Positions 1 to 9,418 of a stretch of DNA of 64,000 bases are shown here, piece after piece (position 1 is the first letter of the stretch; the number at the start of each line of letters is the position of its first letter). Both the position numbers and the translations under genes were made by a program. The DNA comes from Streptomyces pristinaespiralis. Its GTDB lineage: Bacteria > Actinomycetota > Actinomycetes > Streptomycetales > Streptomycetaceae. The stretch spans positions 4,092,001 to 4,156,000 of the forward strand of contig NZ_CP011340.1 of the NCBI RefSeq assembly GCF_001278075.1, read 5' to 3'. Under the pieces are notes generated by a model. It was not told the origin of the DNA, did no database searches, and saw only the letters and a list, made by a program, of their open reading frames with translations.

Positions 1-2991
1 CGGGCGCTCCGCCGAGGGATCCACCTGAGGCAGTTCGGTGGTGCGCTCGTTCCCGCCGCCGACGCCCCGCTCCTCGTGCTCGTCACGGAAGATGCCCGGC
101 GGCACACGGTCGGCCGGGCCGGCGTCCCGTACCGGAGGCAGTACCGCTGTCTCGTCCGCCGCACGGGCGTCGCGGACCGGCGGCAGCATGGTGGTCTCCG
201 CCTCGTCGGGGACCTTGGGCAGCATGGTGGTCTCGGTCTCGTCCGGGACCTTCGGCAGCACGCTCGTGGCGTCGTGCGAACCGCCCGGCACCGGGACCTC
301 CTGCGTGACCTCGTCCGGCTTCACGACCGGCGTGGTCACCGTGGTCTCCACGGCCGACGCGGCGGCGGCCGCGGCAGCGGCGGCCTCCGCCGCCCGGCGA
401 GCCTGCTCCGCCTTCAGCAACGCCTCCTCGGCCTTGCGCTGCTTCTCGAGGCGGCGCTCCTCCGCCTCCTTGCGCAGCCGGGCCTCTTCCTCGGCCTGCT
501 TGCGCAGTCGTTCCTGCTCCGCCTGGCGTGCCCGCTCCTCGGCCTCGCGGCGCTGCCGCTCCTCCTCGGCCCGGCGGCGTGCCTCCTCGGCGCGCTGCCT
601 GGCCTCCTCGGCCTGACGCTCCGCCTCGCGCTGCCGCGCCTCTTCCAGCTCGCGGCGCTTGCGCTCCTCCTCCTCGGCCCGGAGCTTGGCGAGCTGTTCC
701 TGCCGCTCCCGCTCGAGGCGCTCCTCCTCGGCCTTGCGCGCGGCCTCTTCCTCCGCCTTGCGGCGGGCTGCCTCCTCGGCCGCCTTGCGGGCTTCCTCCC
801 GCGCCTTGATCTCGGCGTCCGACAACGGCAGCAGCTGGTCGAGCCGGTGCCGCACGACCGTGGTGACCGACCCGGGCTCCTGTCCCGCGTCGACGACCAG
901 GTAGCGGCCGGGGTCGGCCGCGGCCAGGGTCAGGAAGCCGGAGCGGACCCGCTGGTGGAACTCCGCCGGCTCGGACTCGAGCCGGTCCGGCGCCTCGGTG
1001 AAGCGTTCCCTCGCGGCCTCGGGCGAGACGTCGAGGAGCACGGTCAGGTTGGGCACGAGACCGTCCGTCGCCCAGCGCGAGATCCGGGCGATCTCGGTCG
1101 GGGACAGGTCGCGGCCGGCGCCCTGGTAGGCCACGGACGAGTCGATGTACCGGTCGGAGATGACGATCGCGCCCCGGTCGAGGGCCGGGCGGATCACCGA
1201 GTCGACGTGCTCCGCGCGGTCGGCCGCGTAGAGCAGCGCCTCCGCGCGGTTGGACAGACCGGCGCTCGAGACGTCCAGCAGGATGGAACGCAGCCGCTTG
1301 CCGACCGGGGTGGCACCGGGCTCGCGGGTGACGACCACCTCGTGGCCCTTGGCGCGGATCCACTCGGCGAGCGCCTCGACCTGGGTGGACTTTCCGGCTC
1401 CGTCGCCGCCTTCGACGGCGATGAAGAATCCGCTCGTCGCGGGGGCCTGCCCCGGGTCGGCGCCGCGGCGCAGCGCGTCGCGCAGGTCGCGGCGCAGCGG
1501 CACGCCGGAACGGTCGTCCGTCTTGGCGAGCACGATCGCGGCCACGGGCAGCAGCAGTGCTCCGACGAGCATGAGCGTGAACGCGGCCCCGCCGTGCGCG
1601 AAGACGAAGTCGCCACCGGCCAGCCGGTGCGGTCCGATCGCGGCGGCGAGCAGCGGGGCGGCGACCGCGGCCAGCCCGATGACGACGCGGACGACCGCCT
1701 GGAGGTGGGTGGCGAGCCGGGCCCGCCGGAAGTCCTCGGTCTCCTGGTCGGCGAGCGCGTGTCCGGTGTTCGCGGCGATGCCCGCAAAGACGCCGGCCAC
1801 CGCGGCGAGGAACAGTCCGGTCGCCGTGTCGGGCACGAGACCCAGCGCGAGCAGGGCGACTCCGGTCACGGCGAGCGCGAGGGCGAGGAGCCTGCGGCGG
1901 GACAGCGAGGGCAGTACGGCGCCCGCCCCGCGGATGCCGGCGCCGGTGCCGCCGACCAGCGCGAGGATCAGCAACGAGAAGGTCACCGGGCCGCCACCGA
2001 GGTCGACGGCGTGCAGCACGGCGACCGCCGCGGCGGAGGCGACGGCCGCGGTGACGGAGGCGCAGGCCAGTACGAACAGCGGTATGGCGCCGGTGCGGCC
2101 CTTGTCCGGCCCCTCACCCCTGGACGGCCGCCGCAGACCCTCCAGCGGCGAACGGGGCCGGGGCGTCTGCGAGCCGGGCAGCTCGACGAAGTAGAGGATC
2201 GAGACGGACGCGGCGAACAGTCCGGCCGCGAGGTAGGAGCCGAGGGCCGCCTGGTGCCGGGAGAACCACTCGACGCCCGTGCCCAGCAGGTTGCCGATCA
2301 GCGTGGCGACCAGGAGGGCCGCGGCCGCGGCGGGTACGACGGCGAAGGCGGTGCGCAGCCACAGCGTGCGCAGCGACTCGAGGTGGTCCGGCAGGGGCCG
2401 TACGGAAGCGCCCTCCGGCGGCGGCGCGGGCAGCAGCGCGGGCGCGGCGCCTTCGCGGGCGACGGTCCAGAAGCGTTCGGCGACGCCGGTCAGGAAAACG
2501 GTGACGAGCAGGATCGCCAACGCGTTGTCGGGCGTCCAGTCGAGCCACAGCGGCGCCACGACGAGCAGCGCCAGACGCAGCCCGTCGGACCCGATCATGG
2601 TCCAGCGCCGGTCGAACGGCCCGCTGGGCGCCGTGAGCGAGGTCATCGGACCGAGGAGCACGGCTCCGAAAAGGAGCGTCGACAGGACCCGGGCGCCGAA
2701 CACGGCGGCGACCGCGAACGCGGCCCCGCGGTATCCGCTGCCGAAGGAACCGGACTCCACCGCCGCCTGGAGCGTCAGCAGGAGGAGCACCAGCACGGCG
2801 AGTGCGTCCCCGATGCCGCCGACCACTTGAGCGTTCCACAACCGCCTCAGGGGCGGATGGCGCAACAGTGATCGCACGGCCCGTTCACGTGAGTCCGTGG
2901 CAAGTGCATCGGAACCCGATGCGTCGGAGGCAGTCTGTGAAGCGGTGCTCATGACCGCCTGCTGCTCGGCTGGCTGCTCGGCTCGCGTCAT
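1..2991 (-). CDS. tmk: MFS-like membrane protein fused to thymidylate kinase and a coiled coil (3' end outside window)
   Basis: Open reading frame of 997 codons without a stop, so the C-terminus lies beyond position 1. The first ~490 residues form a 10-12 segment hydrophobic region resembling a major facilitator transporter. A thymidylate kinase domain follows: P-loop GDGAGKST at residues 529-536, then a DRYIDSS motif typical of dTMP kinases. The kinase makes dTDP from dTMP for DNA synthesis. From about residue 720 a Glu/Arg/Ala-rich charged coiled coil runs ~150 residues. The visible tail has four acidic repeats built on TT/TS-V/M-LP (ETTMLPKVPDE type). ATG at 2991 is the first start after the topA terminator; a second in-frame ATG lies 13 codons later. 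The same fusion is known in other streptomycetes. Whether the membrane part transports anything is unknown. Confidence 0.93.
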   Translation of the reverse strand, partial: MTRAEQPAEQQAVMSTASQTASDASGSDALATDSRERAVRSLLRHPPLRRLWNAQVVGGIGDALAVLVLLLLTLQAAVESGSFGSGYRGAAFAVAAVFGARVLSTLLFGAVLLGPMTSLTAPSGPFDRRWTMIGSDGLRLALLVVAPLWLDWTPDNALAILLVTVFLTGVAERFWTVAREGAAPALLPAPPPEGASVRPLPDHLESLRTLWLRTAFAVVPAAAAALLVATLIGNLLGTGVEWFSRHQAALGSYLAAGLFAASVSILYFVELPGSQTPRPRSPLEGLRRPSRGEGPDKGRTGAIPLFVLACASVTAAVASAAAVAVLHAVDLGGGPVTFSLLILALVGGTGAGIRGAGAVLPSLSRRRLLALALAVTGVALLALGLVPDTATGLFLAAVAGVFAGIAANTGHALADQETEDFRRARLATHLQAVVRVVIGLAAVAAPLLAAAIGPHRLAGGDFVFAHGGAAFTLMLVGALLLPVAAIVLAKTDDRSGVPLRRDLRDALRRGADPGQAPATSGFFIAVEGGDGAGKSTQVEALAEWIRAKGHEVVVTREPGATPVGKRLRSILLDVSSAGLSNRAEALLYAADRAEHVDSVIRPALDRGAIVISDRYIDSSVAYQGAGRDLSPTEIARISRWATDGLVPNLTVLLDVSPEAARERFTEAPDRLESEPAEFHQRVRSGFLTLAAADPGRYLVVDAGQEPGSVTTVVRHRLDQLLPLSDAEIKAREEARKAAEEAARRKAEEEAARKAEEERLERERQEQLAKLRAEEEERKRRELEEARQREAERQAEEARQRAEEARRRAEEERQRREAEERARQAEQERLRKQAEEEARLRKEAEERRLEKQRKAEEALLKAEQARRAAEAAAAAAAAASAVETTVTTPVVKPDEVTQEVPVPGGSHDATSVLPKVPDETETTMLPKVPDEAETTMLPPVRDARAADETAVLPPVRDAGPADRVPPGIFRDEHEERGVGGGNERTTELPQVDPSAERP

Positions 2992-3106
2992 TCGGCCAGC
3001 CTATCCGGAGCGTGGTGCTCCCCGGAGGGGTGTCCGAACATACTGGCGCTCTTGTGGCAAGGGTGTGAAGTTCCCCCGACCGCGAAGTGCGCGATCACAT
3101 GACGAA

Positions 3107-3140
3107 GCGGGGCGGTCTCCTCATGAGGAGACCGCCCCGC
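3107..3140 (-). terminator. topA transcription terminator
   Basis: Perfect 34-nt palindrome (17 nt per arm, centre TCATGA) starting 8 nt after the topA stop. It separates topA from the downstream tmk fusion on the same strand, so the fusion probably has its own promoter or depends on read-through. Confidence 0.85.
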
Positions 3141-3147
3141 CGTCCGG

Positions 3148-5952
3148 CTACTCGTCCGCCGACGCGGCCGTCTTCTTGGCCGCCGACTTCGCGGTCGTCT
3201 TCTTGGCCGTCGTCTTCTTCGCGGCGGTCGTCTTCTTGGCGGCGGTCTTCTTCGCCGCCGTCTTCTTCGCCGGAGTCTTCTTCGCCGCCTTCTTGGCGGG
3301 CCCCTTCGCCCGCTTCTCGGCGAGCAGCTCGTAGCCGCGCTCCGGGGTGATGTCCTCGACGCTGTCGCCGGTCCGCAGGGTGGCGTTCGTCTCGCCGTCC
3401 GTCACGTACGGGCCGAACCGGCCGTCCTTGACGACCACCGGACGCTCGCTGACCGGGTCGGTGCCCAGTTCCTTCAGCGGCGGCTTGGCGGCGGCCCGCC
3501 CACGCTGCTTGGGCTGGGCGTAGATCGCCAGCGCCTCTTCCAGCGTGATGGAGAAGAGCTGCTCCTCGTTCTCGAGGGAGCGCGAGTCGGTGCCCTTCTT
3601 CAGATACGGGCCGTAGCGGCCGTTCTGCGCGGTGATCTCGACGCCCTCTGCGTCGGTGCCGACCACACGCGGCAGGGACATCAGCTTGAGGGCGTCCTCG
3701 AGGGTCACCGTGTCCAGGGACATGTTCTTGAAGAGCGAGGCGGTGCGCGGCTTGACCGCGTTCTTGCCCGTCTTCGGCGTGCCCTCGGGCAGCACCTCGG
3801 TCACGTACGGGCCGTAGCGCCCGTCCCTGGCGATGATCTGGTGGCCGGTGGCCGGGTCGGTGCCCAGCTCGAAGTCGCCGCTCGGCTTGGCGAGCAGTTC
3901 CTCCGCGTACTCGACGGTGAGCTCGTCGGGTGCGAGGTCCTCGGGGACGTCGGCGCGCTGGTGGCCCTCCGCCTCCTTCTCGCCGCGCTCGACGTACGGC
4001 CCGTACCGGCCGACACGCAGCTTGATGTCGTTGCCGACGGGGAAGCTGGAGATCTCCCGGGCGTCGATCGCGCCGAGGTCGGTGACCAGTTCCTTGAGGC
4101 CGCCGAGGTGGTCGCCGTCGCCGTTGCCCGCCTCGGAGGCGGCGCCGGCGGCGTCGCCTTCACCGAAGTAGAAGCGCCTCAGCCACGGCACGGCCTGGGC
4201 CTCGCCCCGCGCGATGCGGTCGAGGTCGTCCTCCATCCTCGCGGTGAAGTCGTAGTCGACGAGCCGGCCGAAGTGCTTCTCCAGCAGGTTGACCACGGCG
4301 AAGGAGAGGAACGAGGGGACGAGGGCCGTCCCCTTCTTGAAGACGTAGCCGCGGTCGAGGATGGTGCCGATGATCGAGGCGTAGGTCGACGGGCGGCCGA
4401 TCTCGCGCTCTTCCAGCTCCTTGACGAGGGACGCCTCGGTGTAACGGGCCGGCGGCTTGGTCGCGTGACCGTCGACCGAGATCTCCTCGGACGACAGGGC
4501 GTCGCCCTCCGCGACCTGCGGCAGGCGCCGCTCGCGGTCGTCGAGCTCCGCGTTCGGGTCGTCGGCGCCTTCGACATAGGCCTTCATGAAGCCGTGGAAG
4601 GTGATCGTCTTGCCGGACGCGCTGAACTCGGCGTCCCGGCCGTCCGAACCCCGGCCACCGATCTTCACGGTGACGGAGTTACCGACCGCGTCCTTCATCT
4701 GAGAAGCGACGGTCCGCTTCCAGATCAGCTCGTACAGCTTGAACTGGTCACCGGTCAGGCCGGTCTCGGCGGGGGTGCGGAAACGATCACCCGACGGGCG
4801 GATCGCTTCGTGCGCCTCCTGCGCGTTCTTGACCTTGCCGGCGTACACACGCGGCTTCTCCGGCAGGTAGTCGGCGCCGTACAGCTGCGTCACCTGGGCA
4901 CGGGCCGCGGCGACGGCCGTCTCCGACAGCGTCGTGGAGTCCGTACGCATATAGGTGATGAAGCCGTTCTCGTACAGCTTCTGGGCGACCTGCATGGTCG
5001 CCTTCGCCCCGAAGCCGAGCTTCCGCGACGCCTCCTGCTGGAGCGTCGTCGTACGGAACGGTGCGTACGGCGAGCGGCGGTACGGCTTGGACTCGACCGA
5101 GCGGACCGCGAACGACGCGCCTTCGAGCGCCGCCGCGAGGGACCGGGCGTTCGCCTCGTCCAGGTGGAGGACCTGGGCGGACTTGAGCCGGCCGTCGGAA
5201 CCGAAGTCGCGGCCTTGTGCGACACGCTGCCCGTCGACCGTGTTCAGACGGGCGGTCAGCGTGGACGGGTCGGACGGGTCACCGGCCCGGCCGGTGGAGA
5301 ACGTGCCGGTCAGGTCCCAGTACTCGGCGGAACGGAAGGCGATCCGCTCGCGCTCCCGCTCGACGACGAGCCGGGTCGCGACCGACTGCACACGCCCGGC
5401 GGACAGCCTGGGCATGACCTTCTTCCACAGGACCGGCGAGACCTCGTAGCCGTAGAGGCGGTCGAGGATGCGTCGGGTCTCCTGGGCGTCGACCATGCGC
5501 TTGTTCAGCTCGCGCGGGTTGGCGACGGCGTCCCGGATCGCTTCCTTGGTGATCTCGTGGAAGACCATCCGGTGGACCGGGACCTTGGGCTTGAGCACCT
5601 CGAGGAGGTGCCACGCGATGGCCTCGCCCTCGCGGTCCTCATCGGTGGCGAGGAAGAGCTCGTCGGATTCGGCGAGCTGCTCCTTGAGTTTCCTGACCTG
5701 GGCCTTCTTGTCGGCATTGACGACATAGATGGGCTGGAAGTCATGTTCGACGTCGACGCCGAGCCGCCGCACCTCGCCGGTGTACTTCTCCGGCACCTCT
5801 GCGGCACCGTTCGGCAGGTCGCGGATGTGCCCGACGCTCGCCTCGACGACATAGCCAGGGCCGAGGTAGCCCTTGATCGTCTTCGCCTTGGCAGGCGACT
5901 CGACGATCACAAGTCGGCGGCCGCCGTGTGCGGTCTCGCTGGTCGGGGACAA
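3148..5952 (-). CDS. topA: DNA topoisomerase I
   Basis: Type IA topoisomerase relaxing negative supercoils; 934 aa. An N-terminal Toprim domain (LVIVESPAKAKTI from residue 14, then the acidic ATDEDREGE motif) is followed by the type IA core. The catalytic Tyr is Tyr334 in ITYMRTDS. As in other actinobacteria the C-terminal Cys4 zinc fingers are replaced by repeats with a GRYGPYV-type signature (four copies seen), followed by a Lys/Ala/Thr tail (KKTAAKKTTAKK type) of ~50 residues. The tail repeats are also visible in the DNA (3160-3300). Lys-rich tails in actinobacterial TopA are reported to raise processivity. The start is ATG at 5952. The gene is a single unit closed by the hairpin at 3107-3140. 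Confidence 0.97.
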   Translation of the reverse strand: MSPTSETAHGGRRLVIVESPAKAKTIKGYLGPGYVVEASVGHIRDLPNGAAEVPEKYTGEVRRLGVDVEHDFQPIYVVNADKKAQVRKLKEQLAESDELFLATDEDREGEAIAWHLLEVLKPKVPVHRMVFHEITKEAIRDAVANPRELNKRMVDAQETRRILDRLYGYEVSPVLWKKVMPRLSAGRVQSVATRLVVERERERIAFRSAEYWDLTGTFSTGRAGDPSDPSTLTARLNTVDGQRVAQGRDFGSDGRLKSAQVLHLDEANARSLAAALEGASFAVRSVESKPYRRSPYAPFRTTTLQQEASRKLGFGAKATMQVAQKLYENGFITYMRTDSTTLSETAVAAARAQVTQLYGADYLPEKPRVYAGKVKNAQEAHEAIRPSGDRFRTPAETGLTGDQFKLYELIWKRTVASQMKDAVGNSVTVKIGGRGSDGRDAEFSASGKTITFHGFMKAYVEGADDPNAELDDRERRLPQVAEGDALSSEEISVDGHATKPPARYTEASLVKELEEREIGRPSTYASIIGTILDRGYVFKKGTALVPSFLSFAVVNLLEKHFGRLVDYDFTARMEDDLDRIARGEAQAVPWLRRFYFGEGDAAGAASEAGNGDGDHLGGLKELVTDLGAIDAREISSFPVGNDIKLRVGRYGPYVERGEKEAEGHQRADVPEDLAPDELTVEYAEELLAKPSGDFELGTDPATGHQIIARDGRYGPYVTEVLPEGTPKTGKNAVKPRTASLFKNMSLDTVTLEDALKLMSLPRVVGTDAEGVEITAQNGRYGPYLKKGTDSRSLENEEQLFSITLEEALAIYAQPKQRGRAAAKPPLKELGTDPVSERPVVVKDGRFGPYVTDGETNATLRTGDSVEDITPERGYELLAEKRAKGPAKKAAKKTPAKKTAAKKTAAKKTTAAKKTTAKKTTAKSAAKKTAASADE

Positions 5953-6176
5953 CTTCGCTCTTCTCTCCGGTCGACGCTCGATGGGCGCTCACGGCGGGTG
6001 CGGCACGTGGTCCTGTGCCTGGTCGCACTGCTGTGACGCTGCTGTCGCTGCGGAGTGTGACGGTACAACCCGCCCCCGTGTCAAACGGCAAAAGCCCGCA
6101 ACGGCCACTCGAACGGTAACCCGAGTCCAGCCGTTCCTGCCGCCCGGACCCGGCACGTCGTCTCCCGGGGACCGGC

Positions 6177-6374
6177 TCAGAGGCGGCCGAAGCACCACAC
6201 GGCGAGAGTGAGGAACACCGCACCGAACAGCATCCCGAACGTCACGCCCGTGGCCGTGGCCACTCCGTGCGCGACGGGCCGACGATGCAGCGCGCGCGTC
6301 CCCGTCCACAGCAGCAGCGCGGCCCCGAACAGCGCGAATGCCGTTCCGGCGAAGATCGCTGGCCCGCTCTCCAT
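6177..6374 (-). CDS. Small membrane protein, unknown function
   Basis: 65-aa protein with two hydrophobic segments (about residues 7-25 and 40-60), ending in Cys-Phe-Gly-Arg-Leu. The start ATG at 6374 follows an AGGAAAGGA Shine-Dalgarno stretch 12 nt upstream; an upstream ATG at 6449 would add 25 polar residues without a better site. It lies upstream of topA on the same strand (224 nt between). I do not recognise a family beyond 'integral membrane protein' found at this position in streptomycetes. Confidence 0.65.
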   Translation of the reverse strand: MESGPAIFAGTAFALFGAALLLWTGTRALHRRPVAHGVATATGVTFGMLFGAVFLTLAVWCFGRL

Positions 6375-6732
6375 GCCCGTACCCGGTCCTTTCCTGGTGA
6401 CGAGGTCCCTGTGCAGGGCGAGGCTGGCACCCCTGGGCGTCGCAGGCACGAATTCCGGGTGAACGCCACGTGGGGTTCACCCGCCCGGTCGCGGTCGAAG
6501 TCACACGACGGACGGGGGCGACGTCAGAGGAAAAGAGACCGCAAACCGAACCTTGGCCGGATTTCCCCGTCGATTTCCGCCACCACCGCGAGCGGGGCCA
6601 ACGGGGGCGACGTGAGCGATGCGGTCCCCTCCTGGCGATCTCGCCCCGTCGCCGGGCACGGCCACCGCGGTCCAGGGCGGTCCCTCCGCCGCCGGGCGCG
6701 GTCGCGGCGGTCCCCCCGTCACCGCGGCCGTC
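6375..6732. other. GC-rich intergenic stretch without a convincing gene
   Basis: Between the small membrane protein and the repeat array after the methyltransferase. Short ORFs here are Pro/Arg/Gly-rich and lack ribosome sites. 6640-6730 has loose CGGTCC/CCGCCG repetition that grades into the ordered array at 6733. Confidence 0.5.
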
Positions 6733-6883
6733 TCACCACGGACCTCCTGTCGCGGCGCCGGCCCTCAGCGCGGACCTCCTGTCGCGGGGCCGAACCTCAC
6801 CGCGGGGACCTTCTGTCGCGGGCCGGCCTCTCCTGGCGCGGGGCCGGACCTCACCGCGGACCTCCTATCGCGGGGCCGGCTCC
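6733..6883 (-). repeat. Degenerate 32-bp tandem repeat spanning the methyltransferase stop codon
   Basis: Plus-strand unit of about 32 bp, TCACCGCGGACCTCCTGTCG followed by CGGGGCCGGACC. Copies begin at 6733, 6765, 6797 and 6851, with a shortened ~22-bp copy at 6829-6850. The copy at 6851-6883 contains the last codons and TAG stop (6865-6867) of the methyltransferase gene; the others lie downstream of it in the gene's sense. Confidence 0.8.
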
Positions 6884-8364
6884 AGGAAGCCTTCCTCGAT
6901 CAGCAGCCGCAGCGCCTGCGGGGTGCGGTCGCGCAGCAGGACCGGATCCTCACCGAGCAGCTGGGCGATGGCGTCGAGGATCTGCCCGGCGCTCAGGCTG
7001 CCGTCGCACGCGCCCGCGAAGCCGGCGCCCACCGTGTCCACCTTGGTCGCACGGCGCATGCCCCGGTTCTGGCGCAGCACCACATGCTCCGGGTCCTCCG
7101 CGCCCGGCATTCCGACCTGCTCCTGCATGATCTCTTCGGTCAGCACGAAGTGATCCGCGAGCAGCGCGGCGTCGTCGCGCTCACGCAGATAGTCCTGCCG
7201 GGCGAAGTGCGCGCGCACGGTGTCGCCGAGCGGCTGCTCGACGGGGTGCGGCCACTCCTCCGTGACGATCGAGGGGCGTTCGGCACCGGACTTCCGCAAG
7301 GTGATCCAGCCGAAGCCGACCGACTTCGTGCGACGGGCCTCGAACTCGTCCAGCCACGCGTCGTACCGCGCGGCGTACCGGTCGGGGTCGGTGCTGTGGT
7401 CCCCGCTGTCGCGCAGCCAGAGCTCCACGTACTGCGTCACGTCCTGCACCTCGCGCTGCACGATCCACGCGTCACAGCCGGGCGGCACCCACGAGCGCAG
7501 CCGGTCCTGCCAGTCCTCTCCTTCCACGTGCTGCCAGTTGGCGAGGAACTGGGCGTGACCGCCGTCGTTGAGCCTGTCCCCCGCCTGCTGAACGAGGGAG
7601 CGGCACAGATCGTCCCCGCCCATCCCGCCGTCCCGGTAGGTCAGCCGGGCACCGGGAGAGATGACGAACGGGGGGTTCGACACGATCAGGTCGTACGTGT
7701 CGGAGCCCACCGGCTCGAACAGCGAACCCTCCCGCAGGTCGGCCTCCCGCGCGCCGGACAGGGCGAGCGTGAGCCGGGTGAAGTGCAGGGCGCGGGGGTT
7801 GAGATCGGTGGCCGTCACCCGCGTCGCGTGCTGGGCGGCGTGCAGGGCCTGGATCCCGGAACCGGTTCCCAGGTCCAGCGCGGACCCGACGGGCGTGCGG
7901 ATCGTGATGCCGGCGAGCGTGGTGGACGCACCGCCGACGCCGAGGACCACTCCCTCGCCCTGGCCGCCGGCCCCGCCGGCTCCGCCGACCGCGCATCCGA
8001 GGTCGGAGACGATGAACCAGTCCTGCCCCTCCGGCCCGCCGTACGGACGGACGTCCACGGTGGCCCGCACCTCGTCGCCGTCCTGCTTCACCCAGCCGTC
8101 GGTGAGGCACTCCTCGAGAGGGAGCGCCTTGCGGGCCCCCTCGAGGGGCACGGCGCGCTGGAGCAGGAACAGCCGGACGAGCGTCTCCAGGACGCCCTCC
8201 CCGCGCGTGGCGCGCAGGGCGGGGACGGTCTCGCTGCGGGCGAGCGCCGCGTAGGCGGGCGCGCCGAGCAGGTCGAGCAGCCCATCGGCGGTGAAGGCGG
8301 CCAAGAGGAGCGCTTCACGCAGCCGGGGCGCGTGGTCGGGCACGGGGAGGCTTGTCGTACTCAC
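6865..8364 (-). CDS. Class I SAM-dependent methyltransferase (HemK/PrmC-like motif)
   Basis: 499-aa protein. An N-terminal all-alpha region of ~150 residues precedes a Rossmann methyltransferase core: SAM-binding DLGTGSGIQAL motif, an acidic ATDLNPRAL loop, and the catalytic Asn-Pro-Pro-Phe motif at residue 230 (SNPPFV). NPPF/NPPY marks enzymes methylating a planar amide or amine, such as Gln in release factors (PrmC) or N6 of adenine. The C-terminal ~200 residues are a family-specific extension. PrmC itself is smaller and normally sits beside prfA, so the substrate is open. The start is ATG at 8364. The stop lies inside the 32-bp repeat array. Confidence 0.85.
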   Translation of the reverse strand: MSTTSLPVPDHAPRLREALLLAAFTADGLLDLLGAPAYAALARSETVPALRATRGEGVLETLVRLFLLQRAVPLEGARKALPLEECLTDGWVKQDGDEVRATVDVRPYGGPEGQDWFIVSDLGCAVGGAGGAGGQGEGVVLGVGGASTTLAGITIRTPVGSALDLGTGSGIQALHAAQHATRVTATDLNPRALHFTRLTLALSGAREADLREGSLFEPVGSDTYDLIVSNPPFVISPGARLTYRDGGMGGDDLCRSLVQQAGDRLNDGGHAQFLANWQHVEGEDWQDRLRSWVPPGCDAWIVQREVQDVTQYVELWLRDSGDHSTDPDRYAARYDAWLDEFEARRTKSVGFGWITLRKSGAERPSIVTEEWPHPVEQPLGDTVRAHFARQDYLRERDDAALLADHFVLTEEIMQEQVGMPGAEDPEHVVLRQNRGMRRATKVDTVGAGFAGACDGSLSAGQILDAIAQLLGEDPVLLRDRTPQALRLLIEEGFLEPAPR

Positions 8365-8580
8365 CCGCCCATTGTGGCCGCCGCGAGGGACGGCCGCCGC
8401 GCGGCCCGGCGCCCCACCGGGCCGCCGACGCGCACGGGGCGGCTGTCGTCACTGCTCAACGGCAACCGTCGCACCGGACGGGGAGCGCCCTCCGCCCCGG
8501 CACCAGGGCGCATGTACCTTGCGCGACCACGACGCACGGGTCGGGCGAGCGCCCTCGGCCCGGCGCCGGTCGGCCGACGC

Positions 8581-8624
8581 CTCGCCGGACGACGGCGAGC
8601 CGGGCGCCGTTGAGGCACGGCGCC
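8581..8624 (-). terminator. Double hairpin after the lipoprotein gene
   Basis: Two adjacent 7-bp perfect hairpins, GGCGCCG/CGGCGCC at 8603-8624 and CTCGCCG/CGGCGAG at 8581-8599, begin 8 nt beyond the stop of the lipoprotein gene. No U-tract follows, which is common for streptomycete terminators. Confidence 0.5.
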
Positions 8625-8631
8625 GGGGCGG

Positions 8632-9219
8632 CTACGCCTTGCCCGACGACGGCGACGCGCCGCCCGCGGGGCTCGAGGTGTCGGCGCGCTGGCAGCCGGG
8701 CTGCTTCGCCATGGCCTTGCCCAGCTCCCCGGACTGCAGCTTCGCCAGCGCCTCTTGGTCCATGCGCTCGATCTTCTTCAGCCCGTCCGCGACCGTTTGC
8801 AGGCCGTCGGCGAACTTCTGCTGGTTCTTCGGGTCGAGTTCGTCGACCTTCTTCTTCAGGTCGAGGTAGGCGGCGGCGGTGGCGTCGAGTTCCTTCACCG
8901 CGTCCTGCTGGAGCTTCTCGCCGTTGTCGACCGGGGGAACGCCGGCGTCCCTGACGGCCTTGGCGAGCGCCTTGTCGGCAGCCGCGATGTCCGCGAACGC
9001 CTTGGAGTCGGCAGCCTGGATGTCCGCGGGCTTACCGTCCGCAGCCGTCGAGATGATGGCCTGCTGTGCGTCGGCCCTCTTCTTGATCTGCGGCTGCGCC
9101 TGGTCGCAGACGTCCTTCGCCCAGGCGTTCACCTTTTCCTCGCTGTCGTCGCCGCAGCCCGACAGCGCCAGTACCAGTACCGCGCCGCCGGACAGGGCGG
9201 CCGCAAGCTTCTTGTTCAC
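8632..9219 (-). CDS. Small secreted lipoprotein, helical
   Basis: 195 aa from GTG at 9219, preceded by GGAAGGG at good spacing; a longer reading from 9336 has no support. The N-terminus is a lipoprotein signal, with NKKLAAAL then LALSGCG (Cys22 lipid attachment), so the protein should be anchored on the outer face of the membrane. The mature part is rich in Lys, Ala, Asp and Gln with heptad-like Leu/Val spacing, suggesting a helical bundle, and has a further Cys pair (VCDQAQ near residue 35 and QPGCQ near the end). It lies between hppA (after its terminator) and the methyltransferase. No enzymatic motif is seen. Confidence 0.85.
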   Translation of the reverse strand: MNKKLAAALSGGAVLVLALSGCGDDSEEKVNAWAKDVCDQAQPQIKKRADAQQAIISTAADGKPADIQAADSKAFADIAAADKALAKAVRDAGVPPVDNGEKLQQDAVKELDATAAAYLDLKKKVDELDPKNQQKFADGLQTVADGLKKIERMDQEALAKLQSGELGKAMAKQPGCQRADTSSPAGGASPSSGKA

Positions 9220-9365
9220 CGGATTGGTCCCTTCCAAGGCCTCTCGGCCCCGGAACATACACGCCAACTGGGCGACAACCGCGTGTCGTGCGTCCGGTTC
9301 GTTACCCATTAGAGCCATTTGCACCAAGAGAGACAAGGCTCACCTTGAGCGGTGATCCACACACG

Positions 9366-9405
9366 GACGGGCGGGCGGCACGTCAAGCCGTGCCGCCCGC
9401 CCGTC
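9366..9405 (-). terminator. hppA terminator
   Basis: Perfect 17-bp stem (GACGGGCGGGCGGCACG and complement) with a 6-nt loop, 13 nt after the hppA stop. Confidence 0.88.
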
Positions 9406-9418
9406 TGCTGATCCGACG

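Noticed and set aside
76..2871. 931-codon plus-strand ORF opposite the tmk fusion
   Set aside because: Antisense shadow with Arg/Gly/Gln bias; the minus frame has the kinase motifs.
3160..3300. Tandem DNA repeat
   Set aside because: It encodes the Lys/Ala/Thr tail of TopA, a normal feature of actinobacterial enzymes.
6733..6883. CRISPR array
   Set aside because: Units are contiguous without unique spacers and are degenerate; no cas genes are present.
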